From a bacterium MnTg02 (GTDB taxonomy: Bacteria > Pseudomonadota > Alphaproteobacteria > Rhizobiales > BFAS01), in the NCBI GenBank assembly GCA_008974985.1, contig BFAS01000164.1:1-42027 (forward strand): a stretch of 42,027 bases of DNA. Reading direction: 5' to 3'. The translations under genes were made by a program, and so were the position numbers. Positions 1 to 10,601 of the stretch are shown here, in pieces. Numbering within the stretch: the stretch's first letter is position 1; every line of letters begins with the position of its first letter. The notes under the pieces were generated by a model. The model was not told the origin of the DNA. It saw only the letters and a program-made list of their open reading frames with translations, and did no database searches.

Positions 1-54
1 GGTTTGTGCGCGGCCTTTGGGGGTATCCCAATACCCAATTGCGGCGAAATGATC

Positions 55-1914
55 TCAACGCCCCGGCTGGCGCGGGTCGGCGACGTCGTCGATCATCAGC
101 TCGATTTTTTCTTTTCCCCGCCAATGATTGCGGTTGAGACGGCCTGCTATATGAAGCGGTTCGCCGGTGGATCTCAGCAACAGTTCGCCCAATTCCGTGT
201 CTACCGCTCGAAAAGCGATTGCGTCCAAACGGCTGCCATCGCCCGCAGTGATACTGCAACGGATATGGGCATCGCCGACAATTTTGGCAAATCCAATCCG
301 ATGGGCCGGAAAAGCAAAACGCGGCGTCGGGTTGCCGGAGCCAAAAGGTCCCGCCTTTTCCAAAAGATCCATGAATTCGACGGTAGCGCTTCCAGGCGTA
401 ATCGATCCGTCGAGATCGAGACCGGCATCCGCCCGGGCGTTTCGAACATCTTCCGTCAACCGGCTTTCCAGAAAAGCCGACAGATCGCCGAGTTTGGCGC
501 GCTCAACCGTTAGCCCCGCGGCCATCGCGTGACCGCCGCCTTTAACAACCAGCCCCTCTTGGACGGCTGCTCTGACGGCGGATCCAAGATCGACGCCGCT
601 TATTGACCGGCCGGACCCCGTGCCGCGCCCGTCCTTACCCCAAGCAATGACAAAGGATGGCCGCCGGAAACGGTCGGTCAAGCGGCTCGACACCAGCCCG
701 ACAAGGCCCTGATGCCAGTCTTCTGATCCGGCAAAGAGGATCGGCAAATCGTCATTTTCTTCGAGGGCGCGCTCGACTTGCGCGACGGCCTCTTCCAAGG
801 TCACGACTTCCATATCCTTGCGCTCTTTATTGAGCTGATCGAGCAATTTCGCGATCCGTTCATTTTCGAGCTCATCGGATGAGGACAGCAGCTTGGCGCC
901 TAATCCCGCGTCGCCAATGCGGCCGCCCGCATTGATGCGTGGCCCCAATAGAAAACCCAAATGATAGGGCGTTGGCGGCGCGTTCAATCCGGCGATATCG
1001 GCAAGTGCTCTGAGACCGGGATTGCGGCGGTGGCGCATAACCTGCAACCCTTTGGCGACATAGGCCCGGTTCAGTCCCGTCAGCGGCACCACATCGCAAA
1101 CGGTCGCCAAGGCAACAAGATCCAACCATTCCAGGAGATCGGGCTCGTCCTGGCCGCTGCCATAACAGCCCTTTGTTCGAAGACAGCGAAGCAAAGCCAC
1201 TAGAACCAAAAAGACAACGCCGGCGGCAGCAAGCTGACCCTGGCCGCTGACATCATCCTGTCTGTTGGGATTGATGATGGCGTGTGCGGGCGGCAAAGCT
1301 TCGTCGGCCTGATGATGGTCGATAACCACGACATCAACGCCCTGCTCCATCGCGGCTTCGAGCGCATCATGACTGGTCGTCCCGCAATCAACGGTAATAA
1401 TAAGCTCCGCCCCGTCCTTAATCAGACTCTCAATGGCAGCGCGGTTTGGCCCATATCCTTCGAATATGCGATCCGGAATATAAATCCGGGAATCGAGACC
1501 ATGAGCTGCGAAAAATCGACTGAGAAGTGCCGATGACGACGCGCCATCGACATCGTAATCGCCGAAGATCGCGATGCTTTGCCGTTGGACGACCGCCTCG
1601 GCGATGCGCGCCGCGCCGCGCTCCATATCCTGAAGGGCATGGGGATCCGGCATGAGCGCCTTGAGGGAGGGATTAAGGCTCACCTCGACATCTTCCAGTG
1701 TCACGCCACGGGCCGCCAGAACGCGCCCGAGGATATCGGGCAAGCCATGTCTTTGGCTGATGGCCGTCGCCAGCGGCGCGGCCTCTGCCTGCAACCGTTC
1801 GCGCCAGATGAGCCCCTTTGCCGACCGGCTTATGCCAAGGAACGGCAAGCTCTGCTCCGCATCGCGACGATTGGTCTGCTTCACATCACTTGGATGGGTG
1901 GCCGCAAGCGCCAT
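55..1914 (-). CDS. recJ: Single-stranded-DNA-specific exonuclease RecJ
   Basis: 619-aa ORF with DHH/DHHA1 motifs (IFGDYDVDGASSSALL, VVVIDHHQ, GGGHAMAAGLTV, GPFGSGNPTPRF). Confidence 0.95.
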   Translation of the reverse strand: MALAATHPSDVKQTNRRDAEQSLPFLGISRSAKGLIWRERLQAEAAPLATAISQRHGLPDILGRVLAARGVTLEDVEVSLNPSLKALMPDPHALQDMERGAARIAEAVVQRQSIAIFGDYDVDGASSSALLSRFFAAHGLDSRIYIPDRIFEGYGPNRAAIESLIKDGAELIITVDCGTTSHDALEAAMEQGVDVVVIDHHQADEALPPAHAIINPNRQDDVSGQGQLAAAGVVFLVLVALLRCLRTKGCYGSGQDEPDLLEWLDLVALATVCDVVPLTGLNRAYVAKGLQVMRHRRNPGLRALADIAGLNAPPTPYHLGFLLGPRINAGGRIGDAGLGAKLLSSSDELENERIAKLLDQLNKERKDMEVVTLEEAVAQVERALEENDDLPILFAGSEDWHQGLVGLVSSRLTDRFRRPSFVIAWGKDGRGTGSGRSISGVDLGSAVRAAVQEGLVVKGGGHAMAAGLTVERAKLGDLSAFLESRLTEDVRNARADAGLDLDGSITPGSATVEFMDLLEKAGPFGSGNPTPRFAFPAHRIGFAKIVGDAHIRCSITAGDGSRLDAIAFRAVDTELGELLLRSTGEPLHIAGRLNRNHWRGKEKIELMIDDVADPRQPGR

Positions 1915-1982
1915 TTTGGACTCTTTTGCCTAAAAATAGTTCCTGGCGCTTGATAGGATGATTCGGTGGGGGAAAGTGAGGC

Positions 1983-2966
1983 CTAACGAAACTTGTCCAG
2001 AGTTCTATGTTCCGTTCGCACCCAGCGGACGGTTTTCGTAGCGGCACGCATCACGACCGTCTCTGTCACAATGGCGTTTTTCTTGAATTTTACGCCGTCC
2101 AGCATTGAGCCATCGGTCACCCCTGTTGCGGCGAAAATGACGTCGCCGCTCGCCAATTCCTCCATCTCATATTTCCGCCTGATATCGGCGATGCCCATGG
2201 CTTCCGCGCGTTCGCTGTCCTCAGGTTTCAGAGGATGCAACCGGCATTGCATTTGCCCGCCAATGCACCTTAGTGCGGCAGCGGCAAGAACGCCCTCCGG
2301 TGCGCCGCCAATTCCCATATAAATATCGATGCCTGTTTCGTCCGGCTCCGTTGTATGGATCACGCCTGCAATATCGCCATCACCGATGAGCCGGATACCG
2401 GCGCCGATTTGGCGCACGGCTTCTATCATTTTCGCATGCCGCGGACGGTCAAGAATACAGGCGGTGATTTCCGCTATCGGAACATCCTTGGCGCGCGCTA
2501 GGGCGCTAATATTCTCTTCAGGCGAAGCGTCAAGATCGACGATCCCTTTCTCATAGCCTGGTCCAATGGCGATCTTGTCCATGTAAATGTCGGGTGAATT
2601 TAACAGACTGTCTTGCTGGGCAAAGGCTAAGACAGCGAGAGAATTGGGCAGGTCCTTGGCGCATATTGTGGTGCCTTCAAGAGGGTCGACGGCAATGTCG
2701 ACCCGGATGCCTTCGCCGGTCCCCACGTCCTCGCCGATATAGAGCATTGGAGCTTCATCACGCTCGCCCTCGCCAATAACGATCGTACCGTGAACCGCTA
2801 ACCGGTTGAGTTCGCGCCGCATGGCGTCGACAGCCGCTTGATCGGCTGCCATTTCATCGCCCCGGCCCCTGAGGCGCGCCGCCGCGATTGCTGCAGCTTC
2901 CGTGACCCGCGCAATCTCCAACGTGAGCATACGGTGGAGAGTCGCACTTCCATTGTCCTTAGGCAT
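1983..2966 (-). CDS. glpX: Class II fructose-1,6-bisphosphatase
   Basis: 327-aa ORF; GlpX-type motifs (VIGEGERDEAPMLYIGE, DIAVDPLEGT, GIGGAPEGVLAAAAL). Confidence 0.95.
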   Translation of the reverse strand: MPKDNGSATLHRMLTLEIARVTEAAAIAAARLRGRGDEMAADQAAVDAMRRELNRLAVHGTIVIGEGERDEAPMLYIGEDVGTGEGIRVDIAVDPLEGTTICAKDLPNSLAVLAFAQQDSLLNSPDIYMDKIAIGPGYEKGIVDLDASPEENISALARAKDVPIAEITACILDRPRHAKMIEAVRQIGAGIRLIGDGDIAGVIHTTEPDETGIDIYMGIGGAPEGVLAAAALRCIGGQMQCRLHPLKPEDSERAEAMGIADIRRKYEMEELASGDVIFAATGVTDGSMLDGVKFKKNAIVTETVVMRAATKTVRWVRTEHRTLDKFR

Positions 2967-3014
2967 CGCCTCTTCTCCCGTTAGCTTGTTCTCTAAGAGG
3001 GTCTTAGCGCCTTC

Positions 3015-4340
3015 TCAGAGTTTTTCAATCCGGATCATTTGCGGTTTCGAAGTAATTTGTCCATCGGATTCGATCGCCGTGAGAGCTTTTCGGATCGCGG
3101 CTTCCAATGTCTCATGGGTAATCATGACAACCGGCAACGTATCACCCGGAGATCGCGATGCATCAATCCCCGGAAGCGCCGTGCGCGGCCGCTTTTGCAT
3201 AATGCTTTCAAGAGAGATTTCCTGCTCCGCCATCCGCTGGGCGATCGCGGCGAAGGCGCCGTGACGGTCCAAGACCGACAGCCGAATATAGTAGCCCCCC
3301 TCGTGAGAGCGCATGCGGGCCGGTTTATAGGGGCTGAGATGCGCCGACGGCACGATGAGCGGCGGCAATATGGTGCCCCGGGCAATATCGATAATGTCGC
3401 TCATGACCGAAGACGCCGTCGGATCCGCGCCGGCTCCCGGCCCGATGAGCATGACATCACCGGCGGCGTCCGCCTGAACTGCCACGCAATTCGTGACGCC
3501 ATCCACTTCGGCCATCGCCGAATGTTTGGGCACCATGGTGGGGTGCACACGTTGCTCAATGCCACTATCGGTCTTCTGTGCAACGCCCAGGAGCTTAATG
3601 CGATAGCCTAAATCGTCGGCGGCTTCGATATCCTCCGGCGTGATCGTCGAAATGCCCTCGACATAAATCGAGTCAAATGAGATCTCGGTCCCGAAGGCCA
3701 AGCTGGTCAATATCGCAAGTTTATGAGCCGTGTCATGTCCGTCAACGTCGAACGCCGGATCGGCTTCGGCGTAACCAGCGTCCTGAGCTTCCTTGAGAAC
3801 CTCGTCATATCCCCTGCCCTCCTGCTCCATCTTCGTCAGAATGTAATTGCAGGTGCCGTTCAAGATACCAAAAACGCGGCGCACCTCGTTTCCGAGAAAG
3901 CTTTCGCGCAAGGATTTAATAATCGGAATGCTACCAGCCACACTGGCTTCGAAATTAAGCGCCACGCCCCGCTCTTCAGCGCGTGCGGCAAGCTCTGTCC
4001 CGTGATGAGCGAGAAGCGCCTTATTGGCCGTAACCACATGTTTGCCGGCGCTCAGAGCCGTTTCAACACTGTCTTTCGCGATGCCGCCTTCGCCGCCAAT
4101 GAGTTCGACAAAGGCATCAATATCTTCGCTTTTTGCCAGCTCTAGCGGGTCATCAAACCAAACATAGCGTGAGATATCGATGCCGCGATCCTTATCGCGT
4201 GTTCGCGCGGAAACGGCGACAATCTCGATTCCCCGGCCAAGCCGGCTGGCGAGCTGGTTCGATTGGCGGTCTATCAGCTTGACGAGACCCGTGCCGACTG
4301 TTCCGAGACCGGCGATGCCGAGGCGTAGTGGATGGTTCAT
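3015..4340 (-). CDS. hom: Homoserine dehydrogenase with C-terminal ACT domain
   Basis: 441-aa ORF; LGIAGLGTVGTGL nucleotide-binding start, GILNGTCNYILTKM, AEADPAFDVDGHDTAHKLAIL. Confidence 0.95.
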   Translation of the reverse strand: MNHPLRLGIAGLGTVGTGLVKLIDRQSNQLASRLGRGIEIVAVSARTRDKDRGIDISRYVWFDDPLELAKSEDIDAFVELIGGEGGIAKDSVETALSAGKHVVTANKALLAHHGTELAARAEERGVALNFEASVAGSIPIIKSLRESFLGNEVRRVFGILNGTCNYILTKMEQEGRGYDEVLKEAQDAGYAEADPAFDVDGHDTAHKLAILTSLAFGTEISFDSIYVEGISTITPEDIEAADDLGYRIKLLGVAQKTDSGIEQRVHPTMVPKHSAMAEVDGVTNCVAVQADAAGDVMLIGPGAGADPTASSVMSDIIDIARGTILPPLIVPSAHLSPYKPARMRSHEGGYYIRLSVLDRHGAFAAIAQRMAEQEISLESIMQKRPRTALPGIDASRSPGDTLPVVMITHETLEAAIRKALTAIESDGQITSKPQMIRIEKL

Positions 4341-4364
4341 AGTCAGGTGAATCGGGGTTTGCGC

Positions 4365-5597
4365 TTATCGTTTTGCCATCGGCAGAACGTTATGCATGGT
4401 TTCCGCGGCTTGGGTGAAAAATTTCCGGATGTTTCGAGCAGCTTGGCGAATGCGCTGTTCGTTTTCAACGAGAGCGATGCGCACATAGCCCTCCCCATAT
4501 TCGCCGAAACCAATACCCGGCGATACGGCGACATCGGCCTTTTCAAGCAACATCTTCGAAAATTCAAGCGAGCCAACATTTTGGAACATCTCTGGGACCG
4601 GCGCCCATGCAAACATCGTTGCCGGCGGGGCCGGAATTGGCCAGCCCGCGCGCGTTAGGGCCTCTACGAGACAATCGCGGCGGGCTTCGTAGATCTGCCT
4701 GATTTCATCAACGCAATCCTGGGGGCCGTTAAGCGCGGCGGCGGCGGCAACCTGAATCGGCGTGAATGCGCCATAATCGAGATAGGACTTAACCCGGGCC
4801 AGGGCACCGATCAGCTTCTCATTGCCAACGGCAAATCCCATGCGCCATCCAGGCATCGCATAGGTCTTACTCAGCGAAGAAAACTCCACGGCGATATCAA
4901 TGGCGCCTTCAACTTGAAGGATCGAGGGCGGCGGATTGCCGTCGAAATAGATTTCCGCGTAAGCGATGTCGGAAAGAACGATAAGGTCGTTCCGCCGTGC
5001 ATAAGCGACAATCTCTTTATAAAAATCGAGAGACGCGACAAGCGCCGTCGGATTGGACGGAAAATTGAGGACCAGGGCGATTGGTTTGGGAACGCTGTGA
5101 CGCATGGCCCTATCGAGGCTGCCCATGAAATCGCCCGTATCAAGCCCGTGCGATGAATTCACAGGCAAATGCCGGATCACACCACCAGACATGATGAATC
5201 CAAATTGGTGGATCGGATAGGTCGGGTCTGGAACCAGGATCACGTCACCGGGCGCCGTAATGGCTTGAGCCATATTGGCAAATCCCTCTTTCGAGCCGAG
5301 TGTCGCGACAATTTGCGTGTCCGGGTCGAGCTTAACGCCAAAGCGCTCCTGATAATATTTCGCTTGAGCGCGCCTAAGTCCGGGAATGCCCTTCGATGCC
5401 GAGTATCTGTTGGTGCGTGGCTTTCTGACAGTCTCGATCAACTTATCGACGATATGGTCCGGCGTCGGCATATCCGGATTGCCCATGCCGAAATCGATAA
5501 TATCCGCGCCACGATTCCTGGCTTCGGCTTTGAGGCGGTTAACCTCCTCAAAGACATAGGGCGGTAGCCGTTTTATTCTATGAAACTCGTCCTGCAC
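4365..5597 (-). CDS. PLP-dependent class I/II aminotransferase (LL-diaminopimelate aminotransferase/AlaC-like)
   Basis: 410-aa ORF; FGMGNPDMPTPDHI, SSLSKTYAMPGWRMGFAVG. Confidence 0.9.
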   Translation of the reverse strand: MQDEFHRIKRLPPYVFEEVNRLKAEARNRGADIIDFGMGNPDMPTPDHIVDKLIETVRKPRTNRYSASKGIPGLRRAQAKYYQERFGVKLDPDTQIVATLGSKEGFANMAQAITAPGDVILVPDPTYPIHQFGFIMSGGVIRHLPVNSSHGLDTGDFMGSLDRAMRHSVPKPIALVLNFPSNPTALVASLDFYKEIVAYARRNDLIVLSDIAYAEIYFDGNPPPSILQVEGAIDIAVEFSSLSKTYAMPGWRMGFAVGNEKLIGALARVKSYLDYGAFTPIQVAAAAALNGPQDCVDEIRQIYEARRDCLVEALTRAGWPIPAPPATMFAWAPVPEMFQNVGSLEFSKMLLEKADVAVSPGIGFGEYGEGYVRIALVENEQRIRQAARNIRKFFTQAAETMHNVLPMAKR

Positions 5598-5747
5598 CTG
5601 AGCTCCGTTTCCTCGAAGGTCACCCCAGTGATCGAGAAAAATTGCCGACTACGAGTCGACCAGTGACCCCTGTCAACATTCGCCGGGTTTGGTCATGCGA
5701 TGAAATTTGATCCGAAATCAATTGTAGCGAACTGAATGCGCTGACAG

Positions 5748-5981
5748 CTAGCTCTTTTTGTCCACTTCTTTGACAAAAGACTTCTGATGCTGCTGCTGTT
5801 CGGCAGTCATTTCTTCGATGGCCTTGTTCTGTTGCTCGGGTGTCAAAGCCTCGCCATCGAGTTTTTGGATATTTCTAATAGTTGGGTAGGGCAATGAATC
5901 GTAAACCACACAACCCGCCAATCCTGCCAAAAGCAGTCCGGCTAATGCAACTCTCACAATTTTAGCAATCGTCGGCAGCAT
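5748..5981 (-). CDS. Small putative lipoprotein
   Basis: 77-aa ORF with signal peptide and lipobox LAGLAGC. Confidence 0.6.
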   Translation of the reverse strand: MLPTIAKIVRVALAGLLLAGLAGCVVYDSLPYPTIRNIQKLDGEALTPEQQNKAIEEMTAEQQQHQKSFVKEVDKKS

Positions 5982-6178
5982 GGCATCCCACCTGGAACAT
6001 CTCTATTGCTACGAGATGAAGGCTCCACGGCCTTAAGTTGTTGATAACATAGATTCGTTCTAAGTAGAATGTGACGGTATTATCAATCGGTCACCTTCTG
6101 TTAACCATTATGATGGTCAGTGCGGCTTGATTGTGGCCGGCTCGATTCGTCATTGAAACAATTGGACGCAACGAACAG

Positions 6179-7996
6179 ATGAGTGACCAGAAGTCTGATA
6201 AGGCACAATCGTCCGAGCGAACTTACCGGATTCAAGATCCCGAACAGCTCACCAGCAACCTGCTCAAACTTTTCCAAGAGGGCGGGCGGGCTTTGACCAA
6301 TTATCTTGAAAAATCTGGCGAACAATCAGGACCCTTTAGTGCCAAAAGCGAAGCTAGCCAGGCAACAAAGGCGCTCGGCAACGTCGTGCGGTCGTGGGTG
6401 AGTGAACCTACCAAGTTCGCAGAGTCCCAAAGCGATCTGTTGCGCGATTATGTCGAGCTTTGGGGACGATCTGTGCAAAAGGTTCTCGGCAATGATGTCG
6501 AACCTGTCGCCGCACCCGCTCCCGGAGACAATCGATTTAAAGATTCAGAATGGTCGGAGAACGCTTTTTTCGATTTCTGGAAGCAGGCGTACTTGCTGAC
6601 ATCGCGGTGGGCCGAGGACGTTGTCGAAGAGACTCCTGGGCTTGATGAGCATACCAAAAAGCAAGCGGAGTTTTATCTCCAGCAGATCGCAAGCGCACTG
6701 TCTCCGTCGAATTTTATTCTGACAAATCCGGAGATAATGCGCGAGACATTGGCCAGCAATGGCGAAAACCTCGTCAGGGGGATGGCGCATCTGGCCGATG
6801 ATCTGCAAAACACCGGCGAGCTATTTAAGATTGCACAGACTGACGTTGATGCTTTCGAAGTGGGCAAAAACCTCGCCGTAACACCTGGCAAGATTGTTTT
6901 TCAGAACGACCTCATCCAACTCATCCAATATGAACCGTCAACACCGACGGTTTATACGATGCCACTTCTGATGATACCCCCTTGGATTAACAAATTTTAC
7001 ATCCTGGATCTCGTACCGGAAAAATCCTTCATCGCTTGGGCCGTTTCCCAGGGCTTTACGGTTTTCACGATCTCTTGGGTCAATCCCGACGAAACATTCG
7101 CCGATAAAAGCTTCGAAGACTATATGACCGAGGGCCTGCTGGAGGCCGTAGGCGCCGTCATCAACACGACAGGCCAAAAGCAAATCAACGCGCTTGGATA
7201 TTGCGTCGGAGGCACTCTTCTCTCCGCAACACTCGCCTACATGGCCGCGACCAACGATAATCGGATTAAATCGGCAACATTCTTGACGACGCAAACAGAT
7301 TTTAAGAGCGCCGGCGACCTTTTGGTTTTCATTGACGACAGCCAGCTCAATGCATTGGAAGAAATGATGGCGGAGCACGGCTTTCTCGATGGGTCGCGGA
7401 TGGCGGCCGTGTTCAATGCCCTGCGCCCGAAGGATTTAATCTGGCCTTATATCGTCAACAATTACCTATTGGGCAAAAAGCCGGTTCCCTTCGACTTGCT
7501 CTATTGGAACCAAGATTCCACACGCTTGCCCGCCGCGAACCATCTGTTCTATCTGCGCGAATTCTATCAAAAAAATAATCTTGCGACGGGCAACATGAAA
7601 CTGTGCGGGCAAACCCTCGACCTTTCCAAGGTGAAGATGCCGATTTACGAACTGGCGACGAAGGACGACCATATTGCCCCGGCGCAATCCGTTTTCACGG
7701 GCGCCGCCCTCTTTGGCGGGCCGGTGAAATTTGTCTTATCGGGTTCCGGCCATATCGCCGGCGTCGTCAATCCTCCGCAGAAAAAGAAATATCAATATTG
7801 GACGAGCCGGAAACACGAAGAGGCCTTCGACGACTGGCTCGAATCGGCGACCATGCATGAGGGGTCGTGGTGGCCGGATTGGGCGACCTGGCTCGAAAAA
7901 CGCTCCGGCGAACAGACAGAGCCACGCGATCCATCAAAGGGCAAATCAAAGCCCATAGAAGATGCGCCCGGTTCTTATGTTCTCCAACGGTCCTAG
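6179..7996 (+). CDS. phaC: Class I poly(3-hydroxyalkanoate) polymerase
   Basis: PhaC hallmarks: lipase-box-like GYCVGGTLL, PPWINKFYILDL, GSGHIAGVVNPP; start chosen at MSDQKSD inside the longer ORF 6131..7996. Confidence 0.95.
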   Translation: MSDQKSDKAQSSERTYRIQDPEQLTSNLLKLFQEGGRALTNYLEKSGEQSGPFSAKSEASQATKALGNVVRSWVSEPTKFAESQSDLLRDYVELWGRSVQKVLGNDVEPVAAPAPGDNRFKDSEWSENAFFDFWKQAYLLTSRWAEDVVEETPGLDEHTKKQAEFYLQQIASALSPSNFILTNPEIMRETLASNGENLVRGMAHLADDLQNTGELFKIAQTDVDAFEVGKNLAVTPGKIVFQNDLIQLIQYEPSTPTVYTMPLLMIPPWINKFYILDLVPEKSFIAWAVSQGFTVFTISWVNPDETFADKSFEDYMTEGLLEAVGAVINTTGQKQINALGYCVGGTLLSATLAYMAATNDNRIKSATFLTTQTDFKSAGDLLVFIDDSQLNALEEMMAEHGFLDGSRMAAVFNALRPKDLIWPYIVNNYLLGKKPVPFDLLYWNQDSTRLPAANHLFYLREFYQKNNLATGNMKLCGQTLDLSKVKMPIYELATKDDHIAPAQSVFTGAALFGGPVKFVLSGSGHIAGVVNPPQKKKYQYWTSRKHEEAFDDWLESATMHEGSWWPDWATWLEKRSGEQTEPRDPSKGKSKPIEDAPGSYVLQRS

Positions 7997-8011
7997 ACTC
8001 TAGCCGAACAT

Positions 8012-9061
8012 TCACGGAAAGAGCGGCGGCTGAGTAAGCCCAACCTGTTCGTCAAATCCAAACATCAGATTGAAATTCTGCAAGGCCTGCCCGGCCGATC
8101 CCTTGACCAGATTATCGAGGGTGGAAATGACGATGGCCCGGCCGGGAATGCGGTCTTCGAAAACGCCAATCAGACAATAGTTCGACCCCCGGACATGCTG
8201 CGTCGCCGGAACCACGCCGTCGGGAACAATGTTCACGAACATCTTGTCTTTGTAGGCGTTTCTAAGCTGCTCTCTCAGATCGGCCGGCGAAATGCTGTTG
8301 GCCAGCCGGACATAACAAGTCACCAGCTCGCCCCGGCTCATCGGGATAAGATGCGGCGTGAAATTGACAACAATGTCCTGCCCTGCCGCTAACGAAAGTT
8401 CCTGCTCGATTTCCGGTGCGTGGCGGTGGGTGCCAATCGCATAGGGTGACAAGCCCTCTCCGGCTTCGGAAAAAAGCGTGTTTTGTTTGAGCCCGCGGCC
8501 CGCCCCGGAGACACCGGATTTGGCGTCGATAATAATATCATCCGCCGCGATCATATTGCCTTTGACCAGCGGAATAAGCCCTAACAGCGCCGCCGTTGGG
8601 TAGCAGCCGGGACAAGCCGTCAAACGCGCTTTTGAAATCTCTTCTGTGTAATGCTCTGTCAGACCGTAGATTGCGGTTTTCAAAAGAGCCGTGGCATCAT
8701 GGTCTCTTCCGTACCAGCTTTTATAGACGTCCGGATCCCGCAACCGGAAATCCGCCGACATGTCGATTATTTTCACTTTGTCCGGAAGGCCCGCGATGAT
8801 GTCTTGGGCCGTGCCATGGGGCAGGCCGCAAAAGGCGGCGTCAATCTCTCCCCAAGCCACATCGTCACTTTTGACGAGATCAGGAAGACCAAGCGTCTGC
8901 AGATGCGGAAAGACACGCCCCATCTCCTCGCCGGCATGGGTATTGGCCGCAAGGGCGGAAATTTCTATATGCGGATGACCAGCGGCAAGCCGGATCAAAT
9001 CCGCACCCGTATAGCCGGAGGCGCCAATGACCGCGATCCGAATCTTATCTTGTCCTGTCAT
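8012..9061 (-). CDS. argC: N-acetyl-gamma-glutamyl-phosphate reductase
   Basis: 349-aa ORF; GASGYTGADLIRL, ACPGCYPTAALL, GVSGAGRGLK. Confidence 0.95.
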   Translation of the reverse strand: MTGQDKIRIAVIGASGYTGADLIRLAAGHPHIEISALAANTHAGEEMGRVFPHLQTLGLPDLVKSDDVAWGEIDAAFCGLPHGTAQDIIAGLPDKVKIIDMSADFRLRDPDVYKSWYGRDHDATALLKTAIYGLTEHYTEEISKARLTACPGCYPTAALLGLIPLVKGNMIAADDIIIDAKSGVSGAGRGLKQNTLFSEAGEGLSPYAIGTHRHAPEIEQELSLAAGQDIVVNFTPHLIPMSRGELVTCYVRLANSISPADLREQLRNAYKDKMFVNIVPDGVVPATQHVRGSNYCLIGVFEDRIPGRAIVISTLDNLVKGSAGQALQNFNLMFGFDEQVGLTQPPLFP

Positions 9062-9130
9062 GAACGTGTCTTACCTTCAAATCTCTAGGGATCGCATGTA
9101 TCGGAATTCCTCCTCTCTGTAAAACATCTG

Positions 9131-9265
9131 ATACCAATGGTCCTTGAGTTTGCCTCACGAACGATTGGCGACCATTGGCAAGCGCGACCGCGCGTCGCGC
9201 CTAATAGCGCGTGAGCCTGCGTGGCGCTTGAACGCCCCTCGGTCATTCCCAATGACCGAGGGTAT
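9131..9265 (-). repeat. ~130-bp structured dispersed repeat, copy A (subtype 1), between divergent argC and glycosyltransferase genes
   Basis: Ends ataccaatgg...gagggtat; hairpin arms ccaatggtc/gaccattgg and tcggtcatt/aatgaccga; core gcctgcgtggcgcttgaacgcc shared with copies B, C and D in reverse orientation. Confidence 0.85.
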
Positions 9266-9332
9266 GATGCGTTAAGGACTCGGTTAAACCTTACAGTCAG
9301 CGCACCTTCGGCAAGAAAGAAAACGAGTTGAT

Positions 9333-10601
9333 ATGGCAAAGCGCATCCTTCTAGCGACAACCGGCACAAGGGGGGACATTCAACCCTTCACCGCCCTCGC
9401 CCTTGGGCTAAAAGACGCCGGCTATGACGTCTGTTTGGCCGCGCCGGAAAATTTCCTAAGCGAGATCCGGCGGCAAGGTCTTGAAGCCACCAGATGCGGC
9501 GGCGACTTTCAAGCCTTTATGAATGATCCTGATATACAAGATTTTATCAACGGAAATACGCTGACCAGAATGCGCCAGACCCGGTCTTTGACGCGCAAAT
9601 GGCTGGGCGAGGCCATCCCTGACATGGTCAATGCGTCCAAGGGCGCCGACGCCATCCTCTTTCACCCAAAGCTCGAATTTGCCACCGATATTTCCGAAGC
9701 CACCGGGATAAAAGCTATTCTGTGCGCCTTTCAGCCGTTCACGGCGACAGCCGAATTTCCGGTGCTCACACTGCCGTGGCGCACCCTTGGCGGCTTTCTC
9801 AATCGCGCCACCTATAAGTTGCTGCGCCTCAGCAGATCCTTTGTATCCAAGGAGTTTAATCAATGGCGCGCGGACCTTTTAGGACTTCCGCCATTGGGAC
9901 GGTTTGGCTACCCGTTTGCTGTCAAGGGGGCCCCGGTGCCGGTGCTCTATGGGATCAGTCCAGCCATTATTTCACGGCCGAAAGACTGGCCGCGGAACGT
10001 GTATCTTACCGGCTATTGGTTTCTTGATAATGAGCCAAGCTACACACTCCCAAAGGCGTTGTCTGCCTTTGTCCATGCCGGATCGCCACCCATTTATATC
10101 GGCTTTGGCAGCATGCCTTTGCAAGATCCCGAGGCAATGTCGCGCACTCTTATCGACGCGCTGGAGCGGGCTGGTCTCAGAGCAATCATTGCGAAAGGCT
10201 GGGGCGATTTCGACCCGGCGAAATCCACCCACCTTCCGGAGTCGTTACACGTTCTCGACTCCGTTCCCCATGAGCATCTTTTTCCCCTTGTGTCCGCTGT
10301 TGTCCATCATGGCGGCGCCGGAACAACCGCTGCCGGGCTTCGCACGGGACGGCCGACATTAATTTGTCCGTTCCTGATTGATCAGCCGTTCTGGGGTCGA
10401 AGAATTGCCTATCTGGGCGCCGGACCGCCTCCCCTTGCGCCAAAGCGCTGGACCGTTGAACGCTTGGCGGCAGCGCTCAAGGACCTCACAATTCGATCCT
10501 CATACCGGGACGCGGCAGGTGCCCTTCAGCAAGAAATCAATCAGGAAGACGGCGTGCAAACCGCTGTTGCTTGTGTGCGTGCGGAAATCGGCGATCCCTA
10601 G
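9333..10601 (+). CDS. Glycosyltransferase family 1, UDP-glucosyl/sterol glycosyltransferase-like
   Basis: 422-aa ORF; N-term RILLATTGTRGDIQPFTALALGLKDAGYDV and C-term VSAVVHHGGAGTTAAGLRTGRPTLICPFLIDQPFWGRRI. Confidence 0.88.
   Translation: MAKRILLATTGTRGDIQPFTALALGLKDAGYDVCLAAPENFLSEIRRQGLEATRCGGDFQAFMNDPDIQDFINGNTLTRMRQTRSLTRKWLGEAIPDMVNASKGADAILFHPKLEFATDISEATGIKAILCAFQPFTATAEFPVLTLPWRTLGGFLNRATYKLLRLSRSFVSKEFNQWRADLLGLPPLGRFGYPFAVKGAPVPVLYGISPAIISRPKDWPRNVYLTGYWFLDNEPSYTLPKALSAFVHAGSPPIYIGFGSMPLQDPEAMSRTLIDALERAGLRAIIAKGWGDFDPAKSTHLPESLHVLDSVPHEHLFPLVSAVVHHGGAGTTAAGLRTGRPTLICPFLIDQPFWGRRIAYLGAGPPPLAPKRWTVERLAAALKDLTIRSSYRDAAGALQQEINQEDGVQTAVACVRAEIGDP

Noticed and set aside
1579-1953. 124-aa and 93-aa + strand ORFs opposite recJ
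   Set aside because: Antisense shadow ORFs of a confidently identified gene in a GC-rich genome.
5707-5721. FNR-like palindrome ttgatccgaaatcaa
   Set aside because: The spacer is five bases, not the four required for TTGAT-N4-ATCAA, and the location gives no further support.
8651-9088. 145-aa + strand ORF opposite argC
   Set aside because: Antisense shadow ORF with no domain signature.
9085-9369. 94-aa ORF on - strand
   Set aside because: Runs through the structured repeat and overlaps the glycosyltransferase start; no recognisable domain.
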